Assembly (NCBI GenBank): GCA_037447655.1
Contig: JBBHKE010002085.1
Span: forward strand, 102,730 to 166,729
DNA length: 64,000 bases
Direction: 5' to 3'
Source: Zygnema cylindricum
Taxonomy: Eukaryota; Streptophyta; Zygnematophyceae; Zygnematales; Zygnemataceae
The number at the start of each line of letters is the position of its first letter. Position 1 is the stretch's first letter. Positions 35,201 through 45,479 of the stretch are shown here, one piece after another. The position numbers and the translations under genes are program-made. The notes under the pieces are model-generated. The model ran no database searches and had not been told where the DNA came from. It saw only the letters and a list, made by a program, of their open reading frames with translations.

Positions 35201-38200
35201 CTTCCAGCCGCCAGGTGGACAGCGTACCGTCGGCTGCGGCCGTCAGGAAGCGGTGGCCGTACCGCTCAAAGCGTACCGCCGCCACCGAGGCCAGGCCAAT
35301 AGGGATGGGCGAATTGGCAGGTGGCAGCACGCCATAGGTCGCTGTCGCGGTCTGTTTCCCAAACTGCAAAACACAAGTTTTACAGCTAGCACCGGAATTA
35401 ATACGGGGTGAGCTCAATTTTTACAGCAGAACTCAATGGAAATAAGATCGATGGCAGTAAACAGGGTAGAGTGACGGGCTATTGCCCGGTTTACTGTTCC
35501 TTCCGTCGATTAGTGATGATAACACTATTTTGTGATTCCTTGGTGAAACAAATGCACTACATAAGTTCACTACATTTAACAGCGATTCATGTTGTAGTTT
35601 ACCAGAAAGTTAACGAGTCTGATCCACGCCAAAATTGGCACATCAAACAGACATGGTGCATTCAATGCAAACAAATATCTAATGCACAACAAAAAGAATT
35701 CAGCGAAATAGACAGTAAACACACTAACAGAGGTAAGAAGACGTAGTTTAAAAGCATTCCTCTTCCTAAAAAATCACATTTCATTCCAAACCACCAACTA
35801 GAGAACGATCCAAACCAAAGGCAGACAGACATACTGTTGGGCTTAGTCCTTTGGCTTCAGTCTTAGTCCTCTGTTAGAAGCTTGTCTTGCTTTGAGTCAT
35901 CTCTGTTTTATTTAATAACGACAACTAGCATTCTAGTTTACGTTATTCAGTTAGCTTCCTCATTCTAGTTTACGTTATTAGTCAGTTTTCCTTTTCTGTT
36001 ATCTTCGCCTAATTTAAAGCGTCCAGCTTAGCATCTGGTGACAGATCCGATCCTAATCTGTCCACCGCCTAATTAAAGATCTTCTCTCTTGCCCTTTCGG
36101 TATTATGTGTCAGATGACCTTTCAGGTCACCTACGGTCTCTAGACTTTGAGAAGTCACCGCGTGACATTCTCTGCTCTACTTAAGATCTCTATCCTTTGT
36201 ACCTTTCACCTTTTATTAAAAAAACTATAATTTGGATTCCTCTTTTGTCCTTTTCATTTTTACTTTCCTTCCTACTTTATCTGCTGCCATGTCATCCCCT
36301 GCAATACATACACCGGGAAGAAGGGAGGGAAAGGGGGAGAGGGGGAGGGAGGGGGAGAGGNNNNNNNNNNTAAAAGTCACGCAAGTCAAAAATACCGGGA
36401 AGGGAGAGATTGAACATACCTCAGTAATACCAGACAGAAAACAGATTAATTCATAAATTTGCGCACACTCTATCACTTGAAAGCAAGAATAGATACGGAA
36501 TAAACAAAGTACAATCGTAAAAGAAAAGTTAACACCGAGAACCAAACTGAGAACTAAGGGAGAGGAAATTACATTTTTTAGAAGGTCCAATTACTGGCAT
36601 CCTAAAAATTAACAGGTATATTCAACTTCTGTGCAATTAAACAAATTTTTGTGGTGAAAAGATTATGTGCAACTAAAAGTAATTCACTGAAACAGAGGAA
36701 AAATGAGAGTACTGCAACCCTCATAAATATTTTTTTATCGAGAAACCAACCACTGTAATTACCTTGGTGTTTCTAACGCCATAAAAACTGAACGCACTGA
36801 AAATTGAGCGCACTAGGAACTGAACGCACTAAAAATTGAGCACACTAAAAACTGAACGCACTGAAAATTGAGCGCACTAAAAACTGAACGCACTGAAAAT
36901 TGAGCGCACTGACAATTGAGGGCACTGAAAACTGAGCGCACTGAAAACGCACTGAAAGCTGAACGCACTGGAAACTGGACGCACTGAAAAAGAATGCACT
37001 GAGAATGGACGCACAAAAAATGGAACATACTATGGTACCATAGTACCCCTCTAACCACTAATAGTGTTGATACTTTTTAGGGGAATATCATGCTTTTCCA
37101 CACTATTTTTTATTTTTTTTTGTGCATTTTTCTGAAAAACGAGGCTTCGAGTAATTGTTGCGAGATAAATGGCCGAAACTTTCAAAAAATAAAGTTTTTA
37201 AAGTTTTTAAGTTTCAGTTTTTCTAAGTTTTTTATTTAACTTTTCTCAAAATTTATTTTATCTTTCAAAATAAAACGGATAATTTTTAGTTGCACTGCCT
37301 CCCAAAAAAAAAGGGGAAACAAAAAAGAAAAAAAAAAAAACACCTAATAAAAAAAGGTGACAGCTGTCAATTTTCCTCAACTGAATTTTCAAGGTTCAAT
37401 AAAATGCAACAGAAATTTTAATGATTTTTTTTTTTTTGGGGTTTTAAAACCTAAATTTAAATGGTGTTTCTTAATTTTAAAAAAAAAAAAAAAAAGAAAA
37501 CTAAAAAAAAAAAAAATTACTGTTCTATGGAAGTCTCAGAAGAAGAAAACAAAGAGTTATTCAAAACCAACAAAAAAAAAAACGAAACAAAAGAAAATTA
37601 AACAAACAAACAACAAAAAAAAGACAAAGAAAGAAAAAGATCATAATGAAAGAGGAAAAACAAAGGAATGAATGGAATGGGAAAAATGGAGGAAGGACAA
37701 AGAGGAGGAAGAGGGGAAAGGGAGATGGAGAGGGGGAGGGGGAGGAGTGGGAGTACGGTAGATGGGCAGCTCGTAATTTTTGTTTTTCCATGTATCGAAT
37801 TCGCTACAGGACATTCCGATAGAAATGTGTTTATAAAATCGGCAGAAAATCGCCGATACGAATCACACGTCGACAGATATATGGCGTATTACTTAGTGCT
37901 GTGTATCGGTAAGGATTTGCCGATAACCGATATGGGCCTTTTTTCGGGGACCCGATAATCGATATATTGGTACGATATATCGCTATCGGTCTTATCGCCA
38001 ATAAATAGCCGATAATATCGGCTACTTATCGGCAATAATGCCGACAACGATTACTATCGGCGATATGTGTACGGACCGTACAGATAAATGTACACCCTGT
38101 ACACTCATCTGTACTTCTTATTCCCCCGATGCGCCCTACTCACAATCCCTAAGGTACCTATCAATCAGATCATTTGTACAAGCCGAAAGTACAGTAGCCG

Positions 38201-38725
38201 ACATTATATATGTACGGCTTTAGTACGGCTCCAGTTAAAACGATGTACCTTTCACATCCGACGCCGTGGCTTTGTCCCTTTCTTTTTTGGGATCTACTTG
38301 AAGTCTTCCACGTGTCAATCCGTGGACTTTTTTGGCAAAAGCCGCCAAAAAAGCCATTTCGAGATGCCGGAGCTCACGCTGACCGTCAGCTCGTATTTTC
38401 TCATTGAAATTCGTCCGTTCGATTCCGGCGGCGCGCATAATGTTATTTTGCATCCGTTGTACTTCTGTCCGTCGTCTTTTTACCGTTCCATGATAATCAG
38501 TTTATCGGTACAATTCCGTACGTTCCCGTATAACTTATGTTTAGTTAACCGCCCAAAAAGTACTACAAAGTGCAACGTATTTTTTCGTCGAATTCCGTAC
38601 ATTTCCCGTAAAAAACCGTACATTTCTTGTAAATTTACTGTTCAGTTTACCTGACAGAAAGCACTCCGGACACAAAGTACAGAAAGTACAAATAAATTGG
38701 GAGCGCTGACCGTTCGATAACGGAC

Positions 38726-38776
<51 letters not shown>

Positions 38777-41707
38777 TTCCCACCTCCCACAAATACACGT
38801 GTGTATTATTCGATCCTGCGAGAAAGAGAGGTCGGAGAGGATGAGCTGCGAGTGCTCTTGAATCGACATTCGCCAAAGTTGCCGGAGGGTCAACATATCC
38901 TTCCTGGGCGTCCTCCAGATCCTCCCATCCCAGTCCCCAAGCTCCTATACCTCCATATCCCGGAATTCCCATACCTAACGCTCCCATTCCAGTTTCCGAG
39001 GGAGATTGACCATAAGGGGGAGACTGGAGGAGACTTGGGGAAGGACCGGGAGGAAGAGTTGCTGGGGGAGGAGTAGAGACAGAGCCTGCCCAGCCATTTT
39101 TGGGCCAATGGGAGTCAGCCCAGAGGTTGTCGGGAGAGGAGGAGAAAGCCTCTCTTGAGTTTGTGTTGGCGAAGATGAGACCCTGGAGGAGAGAGGAAAG
39201 AGAGGACACTGGGTTATCGAATTATAGCGACCTTTCCCAGGGTCGTCAGGGTTTCACAGAGAAAAAGGGAGAGGGAGAGGGGGAGGGAGAGGGAAAGGTC
39301 AAAGCTATGAGGATGTTATGTGCAAGCGAATGTGGGGGGATGTTTGGAGGATGTCAGTGATGGTCGGAAGAGGTATGTGAGGAAAGAGAGAGAGTGAGAG
39401 AAAGAGAGGGAAAAGAGAGAGAGAGAGGGAGAGTGAGGGAGAGAGTGTGAGAGAGAGAGAGAGAGAGAAATAGAGAGAGAGAGAGAGAGGAGGAGGTCTT
39501 TCAGGAATTGGGACGTACCTTGCGATTGGTTGCGATCACCGCTTGTCGCAGATCGAGAGCATTCACACAAATCGCCTGCATAGGATGACACGTATGTCAC
39601 GTCACACGACAACCCAACACATCATGTCACGTAACACCACATCACCTTACATCACATCACATCATACACATCACATCACTTCTGTCAGAAAAATGTACAC
39701 ATTTTTTTTTTTCGTTCCCCAAATACCCAGAATCTGCCAAAAAGACTAGTTAAAAAAGAAAAAAAGACAATAAAAGTGAAAAGAATCAGTCTCTCTCACC
39801 TCCAGCAATTCGCCTCCCAGCTTGTAAACCTCTTCACCTTCACCAAAGGAGAGTGTGGACTGCCAAGGTGGACTCGTCCCCTCTGCCCCGTTCCCCTGCC
39901 TTGAGGCTCCAGTCTCTATCTCTACTTCTCTCTCCGGTACCCCACTGCTAGACACCTCCAGACTTCGCCTCCTCCCTCCCTTCTCTCCCTTCTCCCCCTT
40001 CTCTACATTCTCCTCTTTCTCTCCTAACTTTTGGCCCCCATTCCCATTCACCGACTTCTTCAAAGTATCCCCCTTGCCCTTCTTCTCCTCCTTGGAACCA
40101 CTCTCTCCCTCTGTGCTACCTTTTCCCCCTGTTCTCCCTGTTCCCTCTCTTCCTCCACCTCCTCCTCCTCCTCCTGCTTCTCCTGTGCTTACTCCTTTCC
40201 CTCCCTTTTCTTTAACATCATCATCACCCACTCCCTTGTGTCTCTCTTCATCCTTTTTCTTCAACTTCCGAGGAGGTCCACACAAGCCTTCAAGAGCGAC
40301 AGCTGTCCTTATCTTCTCTTTCCCCACGAGTAAATGCCAAAGCTTCACACTCTCTATCTCTCCCTCCCCCAAAATCAGCTTTTCACTCCCTACCTCCTTC
40401 GAATTCCCTCGAGGAGACATAGCGAGGGGAGTTTGAGCACCACTACCACTCCCTCTCACTACCCCTCCTTGACTTACCTTTCCCTGTCCCTGTCCTCCCA
40501 CTTCTCTCCCTCCCTTGATTGAAACCTCGCGCATTTGGGAAGACCGATCCTCTCCCTCTACCCCCCAAATCCACCTCCCCAAAGCCTCAAGGGGAGGCTC
40601 CATCTGAGCTCCCATTTGGAGATAACCTGCCAGCTGTCCTCTTAGCCCAGAAGAGAGAGAGGAGAGAGAGGAGCTCAAAACCTCTCCCGCTTCCCCCTTC
40701 CTCATCTTAACAGGAGGAGAGACTCCCTCCACTACTCGTGACACAGCAGTTACTCCTCCTCCCATGGCTCCCCTTCCTCCTCTCTCCCTCTCTCCCTGTC
40801 CGTGAGAGGGACTGTCATAATAAGGAGGAGAAGCATAGGGAGAGCTACCATTGGGGGTCATGGTAGAGGAGAGAGGGGACGAGTGAGAGGGAGTTCCTAA
40901 AAAGGGAGGAGTGGGAGATTGCAAAAGGGAATACCCACCCACTACTCCTCCCTGCCCTGGATGCTTGGGAGATATCCAACCGAATGCCTTATAATTTATC
41001 TCTCTTCCCTTCCCTCCCACTACCACCTGTTTCCGTATATATCCAGCCATATGGGTCCAAACTGCAACTCCCAGAATGCGCCAAGTGTCACTCTCTGATA
41101 AGGCCACAGATTCCTTCCCTCCCTCCTCTCTCTCTTCTCCAACAGCTGATGTGGGGGTCTCAACTAGCCCATCACTTCCCCCTCTCCCTCCCATTGCCAG
41201 TTTCCTGTACCAGGCAACGTAATCCGTTCCGTGTAACGGTAATGGAGGCTTTGCTCCCAAAGATTCGACCGTCGGCCGTAACAGTTGGTAAAGGACGCCA
41301 GCCTGGCGACTCAACCACGCTGCGGTTACCACACAGAAAAAGACGAGAAGCTCTACTCCTCTCTTCCTCTTCTCCACCTCCTCCTCCTCCTCCTCCTCCC
41401 TCCCTTCCGTAGACTTGTCCATAGTTGCCGATAACATCGCCAACTCTCCTGCGAATCGGACGAGCTCTAAAGCCTGTCTTTCCGGCAAAACCCCTACACT
41501 TTCACCTCTCTCCACACTAAATTTCACACCCGATTTCCCTTCTCCCCCTCCTACGCCTATTCCTTTACCTACTCCTATTCCTCGTCCTACCCCGTGGACA
41601 TCGCTCGACGGAAGCTTCGAGCCTACAGAGTTTTGTTTAACTGAAACCGTTGAACTGAAAAGACTTCCGGAAGCAAGAATGGTCCGGACGAGGACAGATG
41701 GCGTTTT
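32214..41707 (-). CDS. RAV1: Rav1/DMX-like (rabconnectin-3 alpha type) WD40 protein, C-terminal eight exons
   Basis: RAVE-complex subunits of this family promote assembly of V1 with Vo in the vacuolar/endosomal H+-ATPase. Exons on the minus strand: 41707-39800, 39575-39519, 39182-38784, 35363-35140, 34920-34787, 33833-33642, 33218-33046 and 32339-32214 (stop TAG). All junctions are GT/AG and phases agree, giving about 1070 codons. The small exon encodes ICVNALDLRQAVIATNRK, followed by a Gly/Pro-rich linker. The C-terminal WD40 repeats follow: ALAAHPLRPLFLAGSNNTHV, RFLTAAADGTLSTWRLEVGG, SVVAAAGLTQSGANVTLWDT, PLIVSGGKGGNIAVHDFRF, SLFLSGGKDGDMKLWDAATC and GILTCGADGLVKLF. These strongly resemble the plant DMX homologue. 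The donor at 35139 (TT^GTGTGC) is weak. The N-terminal two thirds, expected for a protein of roughly 2500 residues, is not recognisable upstream. Confidence 0.9.
32860..33029. mobile_element. MITE inside the last intron of the Rav1/DMX-like gene
   Basis: The right end CTAATAGCGATGGGCAGTA (33011-33029) and the left end TACACTATCTATCGTTATAAG (32859-32879) are inverted copies of the family terminus CACYGCCCATCGYTATTAG, the left one decayed. The right end stops 17 bases inside the intron from the donor at 33045, so the element begins almost at the splice site. Confidence 0.55.
36361..36370. other. Assembly gap of ten N
   Basis: Ten undetermined bases directly after a G/A-only run (36318-36360). 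The true size of the missing low-complexity sequence is unknown. It lies within an intron. Confidence 0.99.
36787..37020. repeat. Minisatellite with alternating units of about 18 bp
   Basis: Units alternate between AACTGAACGCACTGAAA and ATTGAGCGCACTAAAA forms, about 13 copies, drifting towards the right end (GGACGCACTG). It lies within the large intron of the Rav1/DMX-like gene. Confidence 0.85.
37840..38060. repeat. Cluster of CGATA/TATCG palindromic motifs
   Basis: At least twelve CGATA or TATCG words in about 220 bp, including CCGATAATATCGG and GATAATCGATATATTGG. It could be a highly folded MITE or the end of one. No TIR pair was fixed. Confidence 0.55.
38729..38773. repeat. (AG)n microsatellite
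   Basis: An uninterrupted dinucleotide run of about 45 bp, ending about ten bases from the donor site of the exon ending at 38784. On the coding (minus) strand it is (CT)n. Confidence 0.97.
39378..39492. repeat. GA-rich low-complexity tract
   Basis: Only purines plus a few T, in the intron 39183-39518. On the sense strand it is an extended pyrimidine tract. A second intron (39576-39799) holds ATCAC/ACATC short repeats at about 39590-39680. Confidence 0.9.
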
Positions 41708-43420
41708 CTGGAGAATGGAGTGGACCAGATGAGCGGCCGAAATGCAGGAATCGTGGGAGCCGGACCGGAAGGGAGATGGGGGGTGGGAGGAGAGGGAGAG
41801 GGAGAGGGAGAGGAGAGAGAAGAGGGAGATAGAGAGAGAGAGAGGAGGGAGAGAGGGAGAGAAATTGGGGGAGAATATATTACCTCCAAGCACATCAACA
41901 AATCTTTTTTTTTATTTTTTTTTACCAAGAAAAGGAAAATCAAAAGAATAAACCTTTAAAAAGGAAAAATCCAAAAAGGGCAAACGACAAAAAAAAAAGA
42001 ACTAAATTTAAAGAAAAGATAAAAAAAAAGGGAAAAAACAAATGGAAGTCAGGAAAGAAAGGGGAAAATAAAAGTTATTCTATCCACTAATTATTGCGAA
42101 GCGATATTTATTTTTCGGTTCATCCACACTAAATACAACAAATGGGCTCAAAATTAGTCGATCAAGAGAACAATTAAAGTAAAAAAATATGTGAGCTTGA
42201 CTATTTTTTGAAAACAAATGAACGAATAAATAGTTGTCATCCACACTAATTATGGTGAGTGTGGAACTTTGCTATCAAAGAGGAAGATTAAAAATATACC
42301 CATAAAAATTAAATAGTAAAAAGTAATTACTTACATTCATGTGCAATCCACACTAAGTGTGGTGAGTTGTGCCCAAAAAGAACAGATGAGGAAAAAAATG
42401 TGAAGATCTACACTAATTATTGTGAGACGAAAAGAGTACCAAAATGGCAAAGTAAATCAGAAAAAAAATGCCCAGGGTGCTAAAAAAAAGGGCAGAATCC
42501 AAACTATTTATGGTGAGATGTGGATTTTACCAAAAAGGACGTCAAACTTTGGACGATTTGGGCCTTCAATTTTTTTTTTTAATTTATGCCTTTTAGAGAT
42601 TTTTCGAGTAAAAATGTCCCTAAAAACATTTAAAAATTTACTGAAATTACAAAAATTAACCAAAAAATAAATAAAATTTACCCCCAATTTTAATAACTAC
42701 CAAAAGAGTTACAATTGTTTTCCACAATTTAACAAATTTTCCCCAAGATTCAACAATTTTCACCCAAAATCTAGCAGATTTTGGTCGAATCTTGATGAAA
42801 ATTTCCCAAAACATCAAAATTTTAACAAGAGTTTAACAAACTTTGCCCAAAAATAAGTCCGAAAATAAATACTTTTTGCATAAAAACTATTATCCAACTC
42901 ATAGAACTCCACCAGAGACCCTATTTTATTTTCAATTCGAAACGGTGGACATTACGGGTACAATCATAGATCGAAAATAAAATCGTACGGTTCGAACACT
43001 GCAAATTTTATGTTTCGAACGCACAACAATAGTTACATATGTGAAAAGTTGAACGGATTTCATGCCTTTGTTCCCCGTTTCCCCTTCCCCGCTCGTCCGA
43101 CCGTACTGCCGCCCGTCAAAATTGTAGATCAAAAGTACGATCGTACAGTTCCGAGCACAGTACAAACTTTATGTTCCCTGTTTTCCATCTCCCGAACTTC
43201 CGTCCGTACTGCCGCCCGACCGTTGCCGCCCGACCGTACTGCCGCCCGGTCATACTGCCGCCCGTCCGTATGCCGCCCGTCCGTTGCCGCCCGTTAGAGG
43301 CCCCATCGGGGAGTTTCGAAAAGTACATCTGATCAGAACCGCGCCGCGCCGCGCACTCGTGACAATGGTGACACTACGGCTCAGTAGGCTCTAGGATCCG
43401 TACATTTGTACAGTAAGGTA
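41708..43420. other. Upstream part of the Rav1/DMX-like locus, no exon identified with confidence
   Basis: A GA run (41766-41870) reads as CT on the sense strand and leads into the acceptor at 41708 (CTCCAG). A 20-nt candidate micro-exon (41902-41883, followed by GTAATA and in phase, adding LLMCLE) is possible but has an A-rich acceptor. Between 42080 and 42530 a CCACACTAATTATGGTGAG-like hairpin motif recurs about six times. Near 43185-43293 a GC-rich minisatellite of CCGCCCGACCGTACTG-like units lies. The missing upstream exons may be far to the right or in unresolved frames. Confidence 0.45.
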
Positions 43421-43540
43421 AGCAGTTGTTATTTTAACATCATACTTTAAATTAGGGAATTACTAATCGCAGAGATGATTAGCAGTTGTTATTTTAACAT
43501 CATACTTTAAATTAGGGAATTACTAATCGCAGAGACGATT
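43421..43540. repeat. 60-bp tandem duplication
   Basis: Units 43421-43480 and 43481-43540 are identical except one base (GATGATT against GACGATT). Each includes the fold-back element terminus AGGGAATTACTAATCGCAGA. Confidence 0.97.
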
Positions 43541-44310
43541 TTTACTGCGCGCAGGTAGTTGTCAGAAATTGTACATTTGAAGTACAGTTTCGTACAGGCT
43601 ACGTACTTATAATTTCAGATCTGACGGTCAATCCGTCGAACAGCTTTGACTGGCGGAATATTGTACCGGCGGTTAAAAAAGTGTCGCGCTTGCAAACGTC
43701 GACCGTCATAAAAAAAGCAAAATTTCACACGGCCGACGCAGGTTTACTGTAACCAAACTGCGGCAGCCACATATAAATAAAATGGCTGCGCGCAAGTAGT
43801 TTATCACTTCACGTTAGCCGCAAAAATGAAATCAACACGTTGTCACGTGGACGTGACAACGTGTCATTTTAGTTTCATCGATATTTATACGCGTGTAGTA
43901 GGGTACGCATTTTTTTTGTACGAAGTTTATTTGGTTTCGTGCGAGTTTACACGTTGTACGTCGTCCTTTAATATGTGTCCAAGTTCAATATAACGGTTCG
44001 CGAGTTGACTTCATTTTTGCAGTAAACTATCTGCGCGCAGCCATTTTATTTATATGTGGCTGCCGTAGTTTGGTTACAGTAAACCTGCGCCGGCCGTGTG
44101 ATTTATTTTTTTTTTATGACGGTCGACGTTTGCAAGCGCGACACTTTTTTAACAGCCGGTACAATATTCTGCCAGTCAAAGTTATTCGAAGCATTGACCG
44201 TCAGATCTGAAATTAAAGGTACGTAGATTGTACAAAATTGTACTTCAAATGTACAATTTCTGACAACTACCTGAGCGCAGCAAAAATTGTCTCTGCGATT
44301 AGCAATTCCC
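43514..44310. mobile_element. Fold-back element with arms of about 300 bp
   Basis: The left arm (from AGGGAATTACTAATCGCAGA) and right arm (to TCTGCGATTAGCAATTCCC) are inverted copies for about 300 bp, sharing TTGTCAGAAATTGTAC, CTGACGGTCAAT, GTCGACCGTCATAAA, the CACACGGCCG block and ACATATAAATAAAATGGCTG. The centre holds a perfect 30-bp palindrome (43835-43864, arms ACACGTTGTCACGT with two G between). There is no ORF, so it is non-autonomous. Confidence 0.85.
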
Positions 44311-44716
44311 AAAAAAAATCTCTAAGTTTGAAGTACATAGAGACGCACCCTTAGTTCGGTTCAATATTACTTCCTTGTAATTTTTTTTGTGTAACTGTTA
44401 AAGTAGCTTTTCAGTTTGACACTAATAACGATTCGCGGTGTAGTTTCGCTGAATTGTTGGGTCGTGCAGTTTTATGTTGTTTCGTTTGGAGATGTGTTTT
44501 TAGTGCGCACTGTGTCATTGGTCCAGCGCACGTATGAATTCCGGATATTTTGCTCTCAGTTGTGGTTTAACGATTCTCCCAATATGAGGGGGATTGTTAG
44601 GATATTGGGCGAATAGGCGTCTGCCGATTTCGCGCCGGTAAATGTTTTAGCTCAGTTCAGTATTATTTCCTTAGTAATTTAATTTGTGTACATTTTGGTA
44701 CATTACTTTCTATTAG
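44311..44716. other. Dispersed-repeat fragments, no gene
   Basis: The block TAAGTTTGAAGTACATAGAG (44325-44344) matches 23760-23790. AATAACGATTCGCGGTGTAG (44428-44447) is a MITE terminus. The stretch 44355-44450 is repeated at 44649-44715 plus 45480-45525, the latter pair being split by the element at 44717-45479. Confidence 0.5.
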
Positions 44717-45479
44717 AGGTTGCAAAAGTCAAAAAAAATCATACCCGAAACCGACTGTTTTTTTTTTCAAAATCTGAGTAACCGACGCCCGACCGAGTTT
44801 TGTCATGCTCCAAAATTGTTAACCGTTAACCGACCGTTGTTTACGAAAAAAAAAAATTAACCGAATCTTGATCTTTCACGACTAACCGTGCCCGCCCGTA
44901 ACCGAAAAAGTACAAAATTAATCAATGTACGACGGAATAAGCCAATAATTACGGTTTGTCGCGTAATTACGGTTTGTCGCGTTCCCTAATATTTGCGAAA
45001 TGAATAGTGTTACTACAGTGTCAGATTTGCGACGCTTTGTCGCGTTCCCTAAGATTTGCGAAATGAATACTGTACTATCGTGTCAGATTTGAGACTCTTT
45101 GTCGTGTTCCCTAAGATTTTCGAAAAGAATAATGTACTACCGTGTCAGATTTGCGATGTTTTGTCGCGTTCCCTTTGATTTGCGAAATAAATAGCTTACT
45201 ACAGTACCGTGTCAGATTAGCGACGCTAATCATGATGCCACGTACTTCCACGATACCAAAAGTACAAAGAACAATAATGTTGGAAAAAAAGGTACATAAT
45301 TCTCTTTTTTTTTGGTTTTTTGTTTGACCGACCGTAACTGACCGTTTTTTTTTCCTGGTGAGTCAACCGACCGTAACCGCCCGACCCCCAAAATTTGGCA
45401 ACCGAATCCGTTCCGGATCCGGCGCGGGCGGTCGGTTGACGGTCGGTCACGGTTTCGGTTGACCGTTTGCGACCTCTGA
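44717..45479. mobile_element. Non-autonomous TIR element, CAGAGGTCGCAAA family, copy 1
   Basis: Ends AGAGGTTGCAAAAGTC (left) and TTTGCGACCTCTG (right, reverse complement CAGAGGTCGCAAA). The inner ends are rich in GACCGACCG/CGGTCGGTT words. An internal array of about four units of about 61 bp (TCGCGTTCCCTAAGATTTGC, GTGTCAGATTTGCGAC) lies at 44965-45230. The opposite strand of the copy at 55263-55968 aligns throughout. The TIR resembles hAT-type ends, but no transposase and no 8-bp target duplication are visible. Confidence 0.8.

Larger units (their letters stand above)
35364..38783 (-). other. 3.4-kb intron of the Rav1/DMX-like gene, repeat-rich
   Basis: It lies between exons 38784-39182 and 35140-35363, whose joined frame (..VYLWE + FGKQTATATYG..) is continuous. 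It contains an assembly gap (36361-36370), an 18-bp based minisatellite (36787-37020), A-rich and GA-rich runs (37300-37745), a CGATA palindrome cluster (37840-38060) and an (AG)n microsatellite (38729-38773). No second gene inside is convincing. Confidence 0.75.

Noticed and set aside
38810-39120. Plus-strand frame antisense to the 38784-39182 exon
   Set aside because: The minus-strand reading has WD-repeat residues and splice sites in phase on both sides.
39855-41732. Plus-strand frames up to 193 residues antisense to the large Rav1/DMX-like exon
   Set aside because: They are Pro/Ser-rich shadows of the minus-strand exon, whose frame is longer, keeps phase with its neighbours and has family resemblance.
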